NCBI RefSeq assembly: GCF_024199005.1
Contig: NZ_JANATA010000004.1
Coordinates: 1-64,000 of the forward strand
Length of the DNA: 64,000 bases
Direction: 5' to 3'
Source of the DNA: Opacimonas viscosa
GTDB lineage: Bacteria > Pseudomonadota > Gammaproteobacteria > Enterobacterales > Alteromonadaceae
Shown: positions 18,215 to 27,930 of the stretch, one piece after another
How positions within the stretch are numbered: position 1 is the stretch's first letter
How the letters are laid out: every line of letters begins with the position of its first letter
Program-made: the position numbers and the translations under genes
Notes under the pieces: model-generated
The model's database searches: none
The model's input: only the letters and a program-made list of their open reading frames with translations
What the model was told of the DNA's origin: nothing

Positions 18215-18940
18215 ATGAATGTTCTTGTGATTGATACCGCTACAGAAGCCTGTTCCGTAGCGATACATACACCAGCAGCTACCTTTACTGATTTTGCTAT
18301 TTGTCCCCAAGAACACGCCGTCAATATCCTCCCCATGGTGCAAAAGGTACTCGCACAATCTGGGTTAAAAAAAGCAGAACTTGACTTTTTGGGCTTCGGT
18401 CGTGGTCCGGGTAGCTTTACTGGCGTGAGAATTGCTACGGGTATTATTCAAGGGTTAGCCTTGGGTTTAGATAAAAAAGTCGTCGGAATTTCGACACTAG
18501 AGGCTTTGGCACAACAAGCATCGAATCAATATATTGCTGATAACCCAGAAGATATGGCTTTTATAAAGGGTACACCAGTCAATATTCTTTGTGCTATTGA
18601 TGCGCGCATGTCTGAAGTATATTTCGCTCATTATCGCTTTGACGGTCACAGTGTAGAGGCAGTAGGGCACGAGGAAGTGTTAGCACCTGACGAAGTTTTG
18701 GCGCGATTGGCTGAACAAAATATAACTCATACAAAAGCCGTGTTAGCAGGAACCGGTTGGCAAGCTTATGCGGAGTTTGGCATTACTGCAGAACTAGCTG
18801 TTACCTTGCCGTCAGCAGAATTTATGTTGCCAGCTGCATTAAGCCAAATTGCAGCTGGTAAGGCTTTGCCTATTGCAGAGGTTCAGCCGGAATATGTGCG
18901 TGACAAGGTTACATGGAAAAAACTACCAGGACGAGGGTAG
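18215..18940 (+). CDS. tsaB: tRNA t6A synthesis protein TsaB
   Basis: TsaB is the dimerisation partner of TsaD in making the t6A37 base of ANN-decoding tRNAs. The 241-residue protein begins MNVLVIDTATEACSVAI and contains LGFGRGPGSFTGVRIATGIIQGLALG, the signature of the ASKHA-fold TsaB. IDARMSEVYFAHY follows. The start at 18215 matches the family; the ATG at 18179 would add a non-homologous leader. It lies next to yoaA, as in E. coli, and may share its transcript, though its function is constitutive. Confidence 0.96.
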   Translation: MNVLVIDTATEACSVAIHTPAATFTDFAICPQEHAVNILPMVQKVLAQSGLKKAELDFLGFGRGPGSFTGVRIATGIIQGLALGLDKKVVGISTLEALAQQASNQYIADNPEDMAFIKGTPVNILCAIDARMSEVYFAHYRFDGHSVEAVGHEEVLAPDEVLARLAEQNITHTKAVLAGTGWQAYAEFGITAELAVTLPSAEFMLPAALSQIAAGKALPIAEVQPEYVRDKVTWKKLPGRG

Positions 18941-19134
18941 GTCTTTTAGTTACGGGTACCATTTTATTCGGATATTTACAGTCAACCTGTTTGGGTGTTT
19001 AAAAAATAAACAGTTGATGTTATTATTTTCAGCAATAAAATTAACCGAGTTTAGATTGGACAAAATAGTCGTTTTTGTCTTTACTAACGGTAAAGTTATA
19101 AAATAAATCAATATAAAGAGAATACACACTACCT

Positions 19135-19464
19135 ATGGATATTGAAGCTTCAGCCTTATTAGCGCAACGTGCGCTGGTGACCAATCCCGCTGTAAAATCA
19201 CTACAGCAGGAAGGCCAAGCTCGCCCACAACAAAAAATCGATTCCCCGGAAAAAAGTGACACGATTATTGTTGGAAAAGTGCTGGATAAAGTCGCTTCGG
19301 ATAAAGCATATGCAAAAGCAGAACGCTTTAGTCAGGATCAACAAACCTTTTACGATCAGCCTGATGGCCAAGTCAGAGAAGCGTTACACGCTTATCAATC
19401 ACTCCAAACAGAACAAAAACGTGAAGAGGTTAGAGCATTAATGGGCGTTGATATTTACGCTTAA
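19135..19464 (+). CDS. Hypothetical helical protein
   Basis: I do not recognise this 109-residue protein. It has no signal or membrane segment. It is rich in Gln, Ala, Lys and Glu, and probably helical from about 48 to 103 (KVLDKVASDKAYAKAERFSQDQQ, then REALHAYQSLQTEQKREEVRALMGVDIYA). The middle (PQQKIDSPEKSD) looks disordered. The tail motif REEVRALMGVD suggests conservation, and it lies as an independent unit between tsaB and slp with 194 and 175 nt of flanking DNA. No function is proposed. Confidence 0.6.
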   Translation: MDIEASALLAQRALVTNPAVKSLQQEGQARPQQKIDSPEKSDTIIVGKVLDKVASDKAYAKAERFSQDQQTFYDQPDGQVREALHAYQSLQTEQKREEVRALMGVDIYA

Positions 19465-19639
19465 CCTTCTTCACCGATTAATAAAAACCTGCCACTGTTC
19501 GCTCCACTATTTATAATATGCTGAATTTCAGTCTATATTCATGTAAGTTTATTAATATAGACGATAGCTAATGCCCTGTGCCTAGCGACTTAGTGACATG
19601 CAATTTGTGTGTACACATTGATAAATGGAGTACGGCCTC

Positions 19640-20401
19640 ATGAAAAAAATTATAGTATTGACGAGTATCTTATTACTTGGCGCTTGTTCAAGTATTCCTG
19701 ATACTTTACAAGCACCGGAAAATGCTCGTTTGGTTAATTACCAAGATGTAGTGACTCAAAACGTAAGTGAAAATGCTCAGGCCCGATGGGGTGGTGTCAT
19801 TGCTAATGTAAAAAATAATGCAGATGGCAGTGTTATCGAAATCGTGCATTATCCATTGCGTGCATCAGGTCGTCCAAATTTGCGAGCGGAAAGTATTGGG
19901 CGTTTTAAAGCGTTTGTCGATGGATTTATTGATCCTTTAGTATTTAAACAAGAACGCGTTGTTAGTGTGCTAGGTACAGTGGGTGAACCGGTCAGCGACA
20001 TTATCCAGGAACAACCTTATGTGTACCCAAGTATTCAAGTGTCAGGTTATCACCTTTGGGAAGATGTTCAGGAGGTAGATGTCCAAACTATTTCGGTCAT
20101 GCCATTTTATCGCTTTGGTCATGGGTTTGGATTTGACAGTGGATTTCCTTATTTTAGAAGCCGTCACTATCTTAATTATTTGGAAAATCGCCGTATTCGA
20201 ATTCGCTCGAACAATAATCAATCCGGACAGCCCTCTGGTGTCCCGACAAAAAATACAACTGGATCAGATGGTGCACAAAGTACAAGCAGTACTACCTCAC
20301 ATACTCGACAAGTGTTACCAGAGAGAACTGTGCCGCCCCCACGCCCTCAATTAGAGCGTCCTAGGCAAGTCGACGAACGTGATAGAGTTCGCAATAAATG
20401 A
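19640..20401 (+). CDS. Slp-family outer-membrane lipoprotein
   Basis: A 253-residue lipoprotein. MKKIIVLTSILLLGAC gives a clear lipobox (LGAC) with Ser at +2, which favours outer-membrane sorting. ARWGGVIANVKNNADGSVIEIVHYPL and GRFKAFVDGFIDPLVFKQERVVSVLGTVGE are typical of the Slp/YeaY family. About residues 175-253 form a family-atypical tail rich in Arg, Ser, Pro and Gln. I start at 19640 with GGAG 9 nt upstream; the ATG at 19625 would bury the signal. Slp of E. coli is stationary-phase induced and its role is unclear. The end overlaps the next gene by 4 nt. Confidence 0.9.
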   Translation: MKKIIVLTSILLLGACSSIPDTLQAPENARLVNYQDVVTQNVSENAQARWGGVIANVKNNADGSVIEIVHYPLRASGRPNLRAESIGRFKAFVDGFIDPLVFKQERVVSVLGTVGEPVSDIIQEQPYVYPSIQVSGYHLWEDVQEVDVQTISVMPFYRFGHGFGFDSGFPYFRSRHYLNYLENRRIRIRSNNNQSGQPSGVPTKNTTGSDGAQSTSSTTSHTRQVLPERTVPPPRPQLERPRQVDERDRVRNK

Positions 20402-21381
20402 GGTATACGCCGAGTGAGTTTCCACTGCCCTCAGGGTTAATTTTACGTGGATTTTCTTATATCCCTGCAACTGAGATGACTGCAAAATCAAACTCCGTTA
20501 TTTTGTGTCTGCATGGTTGGTTAGACAATGCCGCTTCATTTCTTCCTCTTTGGGATGATTTATTTGTGGCATCACAAAAGATAGATAATCTTGGTTCAGA
20601 GGCCACTGTAGAGGCAGAACTTACTTCACAGGCCTCGCACCAGGCCACTATAGCTGAAAGAAATTTAGTTAGTTACACATGGCACTGTATAGATTTTCCG
20701 GGCCACGGTTTATCGGAACATAGAGGTTCTGATGCGGCTTATCATCATACCGATTATATTATGGATATTGCCGCTTTGATTGAAACCCAAGGTTGGGAAA
20801 ATGTGATATTGGTGGGGCATTCGATGGGAGGCATTGTTGGTGCCTCTGTTTGTGCCTTATTACCAGAGCGTATTCAACGTTTTATTAGTATTGAAGCTGT
20901 TGGACCTTTGGTGGAGGACTCCACTATGACCGTACAACAGATGCGACGAGCTTTGCGTAGCCGAATAGAACAAGCACAAAAGACTATCAAGCAACCCGAC
21001 TCATTATCTCGAGTGCTTAGTGCCAAAATGCATGCGGGTAATTTATCTGAAGAGCACGCAACAATGATTATGCGCAGGAACTTACGCGAAACTGAAGGTC
21101 GCTATGTATGGGGAACAGATCCAAAACTACGCACCGTTTCAACCTTCAGAATGACCGTTGCACAAGCTAAAGATATTATGCAGAACATTCGATGTCCGAT
21201 ACTCTTCATCAAAGGGGACTCAGGTTTTGTTCGGATTAGTGAACAATACGCACAACGAACTAAATGGTTGAAGACCCAGCATAGCTTAACGACTTTGCCG
21301 GGTAACCACTATGTCCATATGCAGGCTCCACACCAGTTACTTTTGGCAATACAAAACTTTCTCACAGAGTCATTAACGTAA
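20398..21381 (+). CDS. Alpha/beta hydrolase (serine type)
   Basis: A 327-residue hydrolase, probably cytoplasmic. It has the oxyanion region LCLHGWLDNAASFLPLWDDL, IDFPGHGLSEHRG, the nucleophile elbow GHSMGG (Ser142), a candidate acid in FIKGDSGFV and a candidate His304/307 in GNHYVHMQAP. Residues about 60-90 are an insertion (SQKIDNLGSEATVEAELTSQ) not typical of the fold. It overlaps the slp stop (ATGA), so it is translationally coupled to the lipoprotein. It resembles the MEST/serine-hydrolase group in general pattern. The substrate is unknown. Confidence 0.87.
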   Translation: MRYTPSEFPLPSGLILRGFSYIPATEMTAKSNSVILCLHGWLDNAASFLPLWDDLFVASQKIDNLGSEATVEAELTSQASHQATIAERNLVSYTWHCIDFPGHGLSEHRGSDAAYHHTDYIMDIAALIETQGWENVILVGHSMGGIVGASVCALLPERIQRFISIEAVGPLVEDSTMTVQQMRRALRSRIEQAQKTIKQPDSLSRVLSAKMHAGNLSEEHATMIMRRNLRETEGRYVWGTDPKLRTVSTFRMTVAQAKDIMQNIRCPILFIKGDSGFVRISEQYAQRTKWLKTQHSLTTLPGNHYVHMQAPHQLLLAIQNFLTESLT

Positions 21382-21425
21382 ACGCTTTATTAAAAATCGT
21401 TTCAATATAAGTCATATGATTGTAG

Positions 21426-23279
21426 TTATGTACGACTTCTTTGGTACCAACTTTGAAATAACGCAGGATCAACGACTTTCACTTCTGCGGTATCAGGAAT
21501 TGCGTCTCGGATAGGCAATACTAACGTCAACAAACGACCATCCCTGAGTACCGTGAGCGGTACACTGGAAACAAAGCTTGTGCTAGCAGTATTCACTCCA
21601 TCCAAAATACCATGCAAGCTATCCATAGTGACTTCCCAGCCAGCAATGGCTATGACTCTATCACCAGGTAAACAGCCCGCATCATGTGCTGGTGAGCCTG
21701 CGTATACAGATTGGATTTGTACACCTAGATCCATTTTAGTAAAGACAGCGCCAAAGGCATATTTAATTGTAGTTTTGGCGGCAACTCCGCCTTTATCAGC
21801 CACTGAAGATGTGGCACGCATGGTGATATCCAAACCGATATCTTGGAGTAATGAAGAGAGCGGTAAATCCATACCGGTTGCAGTGGCTTGTTGAATGAAG
21901 CCTCTAATATCCAGACCAAAATGAGTTGAGCACAGTGTTTCTATAACATCATCCTCAGTCCCTATGCCCGTAGCCCCATATTCATCCCACAGTTTTGCCA
22001 TAACATCATCTAGGTTAGTTTTACCTTGTGATAGTTGTTGCAAAACAATATCCAAGCATAGCGCAACAATACCGCCTTTGTTGTAGTAGCTGGTAATAAA
22101 GTGAGTTGACGTTGGCGTTTGTTTATAAAATTTTGTCCAAGCATCAAAACTCGATGCAGCAATTGATTGGTCTAGGCGACCAGGATTGCGTAATAAACGT
22201 GTGATGTTTTGCCCTAATATTTTTAAATAAGCGCTTTCGTCAATAACACCTGACCTAAGGAGACTAGCATCATCATAAAAGCTTGTGATCCCCTCATAGA
22301 TCCAAAGTTGTGGTGTATAAATCTCTTCGCTAAGACTGGGAGATTGTAAGCAACTCGGTTGGATCCGTTTGACATGCCATGCATGAAATAGCTCATGGGC
22401 ACATAAACTTAAGAATGTTTCATAGCCTTCTCGTTTACTAGGGTCCGTATTGTTTAGTTCAGCTCTGGGGTAGAGCAATGCAGTAGAGTTTTTGTGCTCT
22501 AGACCACCATAGCCATTTTGAGCTACCAAGGTTTGAAAAATATATTGCGTAAAAGGAATCGCTCCAAACAAAGCAAAGTGATGCTCACAAATTTTTTGGA
22601 TGTCCGTCATTAAGATTGTCGGATCGAGTTGGGTTTCTTCTGTAAACATCATCGTAAACTGAGTATTACCCACCATAAAAGTGTGTTCACTGAGTTGACC
22701 TATTACAAAGGGGTGATCAATCAATTCAGCATAATCAGCACTATGATACTCGCCCATTAACAGTCCACTATCTAGAGGGCGATGCTTAATCTCTTTCATG
22801 CTAGTGCTTATTTGCCACTTCTTCTTTTGTAAATAAGCATTTTGCATAATCTGAACATGGTAGGGCTGTGCATCTTGGATGCCTGTTTCATTTAACACCG
22901 AACCTTGCTCATCAGCATCAAGCACCTGCAAAAAGATACAAGTACCATTCATAAACGCATATTGGTCATTAATAAATGCACTGCGAATCGACAGGTCATT
23001 CGCAAACACAGCATAACTGACAATGCATGCATCCTCACAAGGCGCTAATAGCCAAGTGTTTTTAGTTTCTTTGGTCAGTACGACACGTTGTTGTTTCGTT
23101 GTAAACGCTACCTCTCGATGCAAGTGTTGGGCGAAATCACGGATCATGTAACTACCTGGAATCCAAGAGGGGAGACGCAACAAACGAGGGGACTTAGAAG
23201 CGGGAAGGTGCATTTTAATTTGAATAATTTGTGCTTGAATGTCATGCAAAAAAACTTGGAACAAAATAGGTTTAGACAC
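21426..23279 (-). CDS. M61-family metallopeptidase with PDZ domain
   Basis: A 617-residue gluzincin-type peptidase of the glycyl aminopeptidase family. The zinc site is HELFHAWHVKRI (His295, Glu296, His299), with a probable third ligand Glu329 in WIYEGITSFY. The N-terminal beta domain includes LPSWIPGSYMIRDFAQHL. A PDZ-like domain occupies about 490-600 (GVQIQSVYAGSPAHDAGCLPGDRVIAI). No signal peptide is visible, so it is probably cytoplasmic. Family members remove N-terminal Gly or Ala; specificity here is not determined. It is monocistronic and convergent with the hydrolase gene, with 44 nt between stops. Confidence 0.92.
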   Translation of the reverse strand: MSKPILFQVFLHDIQAQIIQIKMHLPASKSPRLLRLPSWIPGSYMIRDFAQHLHREVAFTTKQQRVVLTKETKNTWLLAPCEDACIVSYAVFANDLSIRSAFINDQYAFMNGTCIFLQVLDADEQGSVLNETGIQDAQPYHVQIMQNAYLQKKKWQISTSMKEIKHRPLDSGLLMGEYHSADYAELIDHPFVIGQLSEHTFMVGNTQFTMMFTEETQLDPTILMTDIQKICEHHFALFGAIPFTQYIFQTLVAQNGYGGLEHKNSTALLYPRAELNNTDPSKREGYETFLSLCAHELFHAWHVKRIQPSCLQSPSLSEEIYTPQLWIYEGITSFYDDASLLRSGVIDESAYLKILGQNITRLLRNPGRLDQSIAASSFDAWTKFYKQTPTSTHFITSYYNKGGIVALCLDIVLQQLSQGKTNLDDVMAKLWDEYGATGIGTEDDVIETLCSTHFGLDIRGFIQQATATGMDLPLSSLLQDIGLDITMRATSSVADKGGVAAKTTIKYAFGAVFTKMDLGVQIQSVYAGSPAHDAGCLPGDRVIAIAGWEVTMDSLHGILDGVNTASTSFVSSVPLTVLRDGRLLTLVLPIRDAIPDTAEVKVVDPALFQSWYQRSRT

Positions 23280-23733
23280 CGTATTATCCTTATGAACGTG
23301 ATTAGAAATGCACTATTGAAATTCTGCGGGAACTCAGTGAAATTTTATCCCCCACTTCTTATTCCCTACATTTTATCAATTTGGTTGTATGAATACTAAG
23401 TTTACTTAATATGAAGCTGAGTACTAGTCTTTATTCGTGAGGAATCTATTAAAAAAGGACTTATCTAACTAATAACCATCTGGATTTTGAGGCATCTATG
23501 ATCAATACTGACGGCTTGTAAAATTAATGTTAATATATGATGCAATGTAAACATGAAAGGGCTGCTGGATAGTATTGATGGAGAGTATTGAGCTAGCACT
23601 AACTTGATTACGATAGATAGCAGCTTGAATCAAGCAAAGCTCGGTATCACTTTATTTTGCACAACTAAAATATCCAATACAAAATAATAAAGTTATTATA
23701 ATAACAAGCAAAACCTATCCCCAAGGATTTAAT
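23280..23733. other. 454-nt intergenic region, no gene found
   Basis: This gap lies between the divergent M61 peptidase and Mpo1-like genes and must hold both promoters. It is AT-rich. The only open frame (23088-23399, plus strand) is mostly antisense to the peptidase and looks non-coding. I see no tRNA, strong hairpin, riboswitch-like motif or recognisable operator. Confidence 0.5.
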
Positions 23734-24195
23734 ATGCGACAAATTGATAAATTACTTTCCCAATATGGTGAATCACACCAAAATAAAACCAATATTTTAA
23801 TCCATGGCGTCGCTGTACCTAGTATTTTTTTTGTGACTATTGGTTTGATTTATATGATCCCTGTTCCAGACTTTATTGGGCGTTTTGATGTTACGTTTGC
23901 ACATATTTTAGCCATACCAATGTTGATGTATTATTTTAAGTTATCAGGACCGATTGGCGCTGCAATGACCTTATTGACCTTAGGTGTTTTTGGTGGGATC
24001 AACCTACTTGAATCATTCGGAGTATCAGTGCTCTGGTTCAGTGTCGCTTTATTTGTCGCTATGTGGGTTTTACAGTTTGTGGGACACAAAGTAGAGGGCA
24101 AAAAACCTTCATTTTTTGAAGATTTACGGTTTTTATTGGTAGGCCCTGCATGGTGGTGGATGCACCTACTTAAACGCTTGAATATTCAACCATAA
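23734..24195 (+). CDS. Mpo1-like (DUF962) membrane protein
   Basis: A 153-residue protein with four membrane helices. The opening YGESHQNKTNILIHGVAVPSIFF carries the conserved His residues of the DUF962/Mpo1 family, and the end has LRFLLVGPAWW. Yeast Mpo1 is an iron-dependent dioxygenase that alpha-oxidises 2-hydroxy fatty acids. Bacterial homologues, called YGL010w-like, are poorly characterised. It is monocistronic, preceded by an AAGGA ribosome site. A lipid-oxidation role would fit the fad genes nearby, but that is inference. Confidence 0.88.
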   Translation: MRQIDKLLSQYGESHQNKTNILIHGVAVPSIFFVTIGLIYMIPVPDFIGRFDVTFAHILAIPMLMYYFKLSGPIGAAMTLLTLGVFGGINLLESFGVSVLWFSVALFVAMWVLQFVGHKVEGKKPSFFEDLRFLLVGPAWWWMHLLKRLNIQP

Positions 24196-24287
24196 ATTCT
24201 CATAAAGTATTAAATCCAGGTCGGATTGAACTAATTTTTCTAGTCATGGTATAAATAAAATATACGTCTAATTCTGAGTGGGTGATT

Positions 24288-25181
24288 ATGAAAAGTTTTG
24301 TGCAGCAGTCTGGTCTCTTTGCTCGAGTGTTGCCGTCTTCTCGTCATTATAAAAAGTCATTTGTTGTAGTTGCGCTCCTGTTATTATTATCAGGTTGTGC
24401 AGGCAAACTTGCTTACAACAACGCAGATTTTATCATCTCTTGGTACTTGTCAGATTATATTGAGTTTACGCCAAAACAAGAACCCATCGTCAAGGCAAAG
24501 ATTGATAGTTGGCTCGCTTGGCATCGTTCGACACAAATGCCGCAATACCTTAATCAGCTCACGAGGTTAAAACAACAAATCGAAGGTGGAACAATAACCG
24601 CTGAAGAGTTACGCAAGCACAGTGATCAGGTCGACACATATTGGTCTACGGTCCGTGAATATATCGCCACAGATGTCAGTGATTTTGCGATGACACTGGA
24701 TATTAGTCAGATGTCACAATTATTTGTCACTTTGGCAGACAAACGTGAAGAAAACATAGTTGATTTTAAAAAACGTACCAAGAAGCAACCCAAACGCGCA
24801 GAGAGATTGATAGAAAATTTTGCTGAACGATTAGGTTATGTTACTGACGAACAACGGCAAATTGTAAATACCTATGCGGCGCAACTGCATAGCACCTATG
24901 ATATGTGGATGACGCATAATGCCAATGTTCAAGCTGAATTCCGTCGAATATTAATCGCTAAAGATTTTATTCCAGATAGTGCTCAACAACTGGAAACTCT
25001 GATGCTCAATACCGATGCCATGCGCTCAGCAAATTATTCCAAAGCTCGTAACGAGAATAAGCAGTTGTATATCAACATGCTTTCAGATATGTTTCCCACC
25101 CTTGAGCCTACACAACGTAAAAACTTGATTGCTGAAATCGACACTTACATTGATTTGGTCCAAGATATTATTGCAAACTAA
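24288..25181 (+). CDS. DUF6279 family lipoprotein
   Basis: A 297-residue lipoprotein. An N-terminal basic segment precedes the helix VVVALLLLLSGC, whose Cys37 is the lipobox cysteine. The mature part starts AGKLAYNNADFIISWYLSDYIEFTPKQEP and is all-helical, a pattern of the DUF6279 family of gammaproteobacterial lipoproteins of unknown function. I prefer the ATG at 24288 over the GTG at 24282. The signal is unusually long (about 36 residues). The next gene starts 29 nt downstream, so they may be co-transcribed. Confidence 0.82.
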   Translation: MKSFVQQSGLFARVLPSSRHYKKSFVVVALLLLLSGCAGKLAYNNADFIISWYLSDYIEFTPKQEPIVKAKIDSWLAWHRSTQMPQYLNQLTRLKQQIEGGTITAEELRKHSDQVDTYWSTVREYIATDVSDFAMTLDISQMSQLFVTLADKREENIVDFKKRTKKQPKRAERLIENFAERLGYVTDEQRQIVNTYAAQLHSTYDMWMTHNANVQAEFRRILIAKDFIPDSAQQLETLMLNTDAMRSANYSKARNENKQLYINMLSDMFPTLEPTQRKNLIAEIDTYIDLVQDIIAN

Positions 25182-25210
25182 CCACCAACGTTATCCCAAA
25201 GGAACAACAA

Positions 25211-26125
25211 ATGTCGTCACCTCGTCCGGTGTACGGGTTTTTTCTCGCTTTGCTGACATCAGTATTGTGGGGGGCTCTCCCTATATTTTTGAAAATATGC
25301 TTAGATGCGATGGATGCAATGACGATCACGTCGGTACGCTTTTTAGTGGCAACACTGATTGTTGCGTGTGTTCTGGTGACGCGACAACAGTTTCCGAATA
25401 AACTCTTATTTTCTCGTAACAATCTTAGTTGGATGTTGTTTGCTGCATTTATGTTGGTATTAAACTATGTGACCAATGTTTTGGGATTAGCTTACTTAAA
25501 CCCAGAAACGGTTCAAGTTGTTATGCAATTGGCTCCATTTCTATTGATGCTTGGCGGTGTTGTTATTTTTAAAGAGTCCTTCACGCGTTTCCAATTTATT
25601 GGCGCAGGTGTGCTACTTGGTGGTATGGCCTTATTTTTTCATCAGCGCTTACAGACGCTTTCTGAATCGGCAACTGAAGATACCATTGGTATGTTTATTA
25701 TTATTTTTGCTGCAAGTGCTTGGGCGATTTACGCGTTAGCACAAAAACCATTGTTACAAACATTTGCACCGCAACAATTAACCTTATTAATGTACAGTTG
25801 TGGCTTTGTGATGTTATTGCCCTTTACTGATTTTGCCAGTGTCGCTGAGGTGAACCAATTACAATTTTGGGCATTAGTATTTTGTTGTCTCAATACTGTG
25901 ATTGCTTATGGCGCTTTTACCGAAGCCATGCAAGTTTGGAGTGCCTCTAAAGTAAGTGCAGTCATCGCCACAGCCCCAATTTTTACTTATCTCTCAATGG
26001 GGATTGCGATTAGTATTGCACCAGAACAGTTTGCCCATAGTACATTAGATGATTTAGCCTATGTTGGTGCGATAATGGTCATTTTAGGGTCGATTATGAC
26101 GTCATTGGGCAAGAAAACTCGCTAA
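25211..26125 (+). CDS. EamA/DMT-family transporter
   Basis: A 304-residue protein with ten hydrophobic helices in two EamA repeats, the RhaT/YdcZ-type drug/metabolite transporter layout. Typical pieces are LLTSVLWGALPIFLKI, TSVRFLVATLIVACVL, LAYLNPETVQVVMQLAPFLLMLGGVVIFKESF and, in the second half, FTEAMQVWSASKVSAVIATAPIFTYL. Members export amino acids, purines or other metabolites; the substrate is not predictable. It lies 29 nt after the DUF6279 gene and 95 nt before fadD. Confidence 0.88.
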   Translation: MSSPRPVYGFFLALLTSVLWGALPIFLKICLDAMDAMTITSVRFLVATLIVACVLVTRQQFPNKLLFSRNNLSWMLFAAFMLVLNYVTNVLGLAYLNPETVQVVMQLAPFLLMLGGVVIFKESFTRFQFIGAGVLLGGMALFFHQRLQTLSESATEDTIGMFIIIFAASAWAIYALAQKPLLQTFAPQQLTLLMYSCGFVMLLPFTDFASVAEVNQLQFWALVFCCLNTVIAYGAFTEAMQVWSASKVSAVIATAPIFTYLSMGIAISIAPEQFAHSTLDDLAYVGAIMVILGSIMTSLGKKTR

Positions 26126-26220
26126 ACCCAACTATATTGGCTATTTCTAGAACAAAATCAGTTTTTTCTCGATTTTATTGTATAATTGTTGAATAAAATA
26201 ATTATAAGAAGAGAAACTTC

Positions 26221-27930
26221 ATGTCGAGTGACGCATCTTTGTACCCAGTATCTGTTAATCCTGAACTGCTTGCCCGTCCTTGGAATGCGCTTTATTCAAA
26301 AGCGGCCCAACACGCACAAATTCATGGTTTGCCCTATGACCATTCGCATACCTTGATTGATATGTTCGAAAAGGCGACCAACGATTATGCGAATAACAAT
26401 GCCTTTATTAATATGGGGCACGCGATAACATTTAAAACACTGCACTCACAAGCACTCGCTTTTGCTGCATATTGTCAGTCTTTAGGCTTACAAAAAGGGG
26501 ATAAAATTGCCCTGATGATGCCTAATGTTTTACAGTATCCTATCGCTTTATTTGGTGGTCTTTTGGCGGGGTTAACCATTGTCAACGTCAACCCGTTGTA
26601 TACGCCTAGAGAACTAAAACATCAATTAAATGATGCAGAAGTTGCAGCGATTGTGATTGTGGATAATTTTATTGCGACACTCGAAGCGGTCATTAGTGAA
26701 ACGTCCGTAAAATACGTCATTAATACCCGTCTGGGAGATATGTTTTCACCGGTCAAACGAGTCCTAGTGAATACAGTGATCAAACACGTCAAAAAAATGG
26801 TACCCACTTTTGCTTTGCAGCCTCATATTAGTTTCTCACAAGCATTGCGTCTGGGCTCGACTATGACGTTTTCTCCAGTACCAATAGTGCCTGAAGATAT
26901 TGCTTTTCTTCAGTATACAGGCGGTACCACTGGCCCTTCTAAAGGTGCGATTTTAAATCATGCCAGTATGATGGCAAATCTAGCCCAAGTGGCGACTTTT
27001 CTAGATGAAGCCATTGAGCCAGGCAAAGAAACCGTCATTACGGCCTTACCCCTGTACCATATCTTCGCTTTACAAGCGAGTTGCTTGCTGTTTGTTCGAT
27101 ATGGTTGCACCAGTGTCCTAATTACCAACCCAAGGGATATGGATGGTTTAATCAAAACATTACAAAAGACGCCTTTCAGTATTTTACCGGCGGTGAATAC
27201 ACTCTTTAATGGTTTGGTGAATCACCCTGAGTTTGCCAAACTTGATTTTAGTCGTTTCAAATTTGGGCTGGGCGGTGGTATGGCCGTACAAAAAGCCGTA
27301 GCGGATAAATGGGAAGAGATCACCAAAACACCATTATTAGAAGGCTATGGACTGACTGAGAGTTCTCCAGTGGCCACCGTAAACCCTTTTTCAATTGATA
27401 GTTATACCGGTTCGATCGGTATTCCTTTGCCACAAACGGATGTAAAATTGATTGATGATAATGGCCAAGAAGTCCCATTGGGTGAACCTGGTGAGTTATG
27501 TCTTAAAGGTCCTCAAGTGATGGCGGGTTATTATCAGCGAGAAGATGCCACTGCCGAAACCATTATAGATGGTTGGTTACATACCGGAGATGTAGCGACA
27601 ATCGATGACAAAGGCTATCTGTTTATTGTTGACCGCAAGAAAGACATGATCCTTGTTTCTGGATTTAATGTGTTTCCTAATGAGATCGAAGAAGTCGCGG
27701 TGATGCTGGATGGTGTCTTAGAAGCTGCCGCTGTTGGTGAAGCACATCCGACATCGGGTGAAGTGGTCAAACTATTTGTTGTATTAAAAGATGCTAATAT
27801 TAGCGAAGAAGCGATTATAAAGCACTGTAAAGCGAATTTAACTGGCTATAAAGTGCCGAAAAAGGTAGTCTTCATCGACGAGTTACCCAAAACGAATGTG
27901 GGTAAAATTTTACGTAGAGAATTGAAATAA
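26221..27930 (+). CDS. fadD: Long-chain fatty acid-CoA ligase
   Basis: FadD activates exogenous long-chain fatty acids to acyl-CoA at the inner membrane, feeding beta-oxidation and generating the ligand of FadR. The 569-residue ANL enzyme shows the P-loop YTGGTTGPSKGAI, the adenylate motif GYGLTESSP, the hinge region DGWLHTGDVATIDDKGYLFIVDRKKDMIL, and the C-terminal catalytic Lys in LPKTNVGKILRREL. A TATAAT lies in the 95-nt upstream gap, but I see no convincing FadR operator there. rnd begins on the base after its stop. Confidence 0.96.
   Translation: MSSDASLYPVSVNPELLARPWNALYSKAAQHAQIHGLPYDHSHTLIDMFEKATNDYANNNAFINMGHAITFKTLHSQALAFAAYCQSLGLQKGDKIALMMPNVLQYPIALFGGLLAGLTIVNVNPLYTPRELKHQLNDAEVAAIVIVDNFIATLEAVISETSVKYVINTRLGDMFSPVKRVLVNTVIKHVKKMVPTFALQPHISFSQALRLGSTMTFSPVPIVPEDIAFLQYTGGTTGPSKGAILNHASMMANLAQVATFLDEAIEPGKETVITALPLYHIFALQASCLLFVRYGCTSVLITNPRDMDGLIKTLQKTPFSILPAVNTLFNGLVNHPEFAKLDFSRFKFGLGGGMAVQKAVADKWEEITKTPLLEGYGLTESSPVATVNPFSIDSYTGSIGIPLPQTDVKLIDDNGQEVPLGEPGELCLKGPQVMAGYYQREDATAETIIDGWLHTGDVATIDDKGYLFIVDRKKDMILVSGFNVFPNEIEEVAVMLDGVLEAAAVGEAHPTSGEVVKLFVVLKDANISEEAIIKHCKANLTGYKVPKKVVFIDELPKTNVGKILRRELK

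Noticed and set aside
23088-23399. A 103-codon plus-strand frame across the M61 peptidase start
   Set aside because: Two-thirds is antisense to a confident gene, and the rest lacks protein-like composition and a start site.
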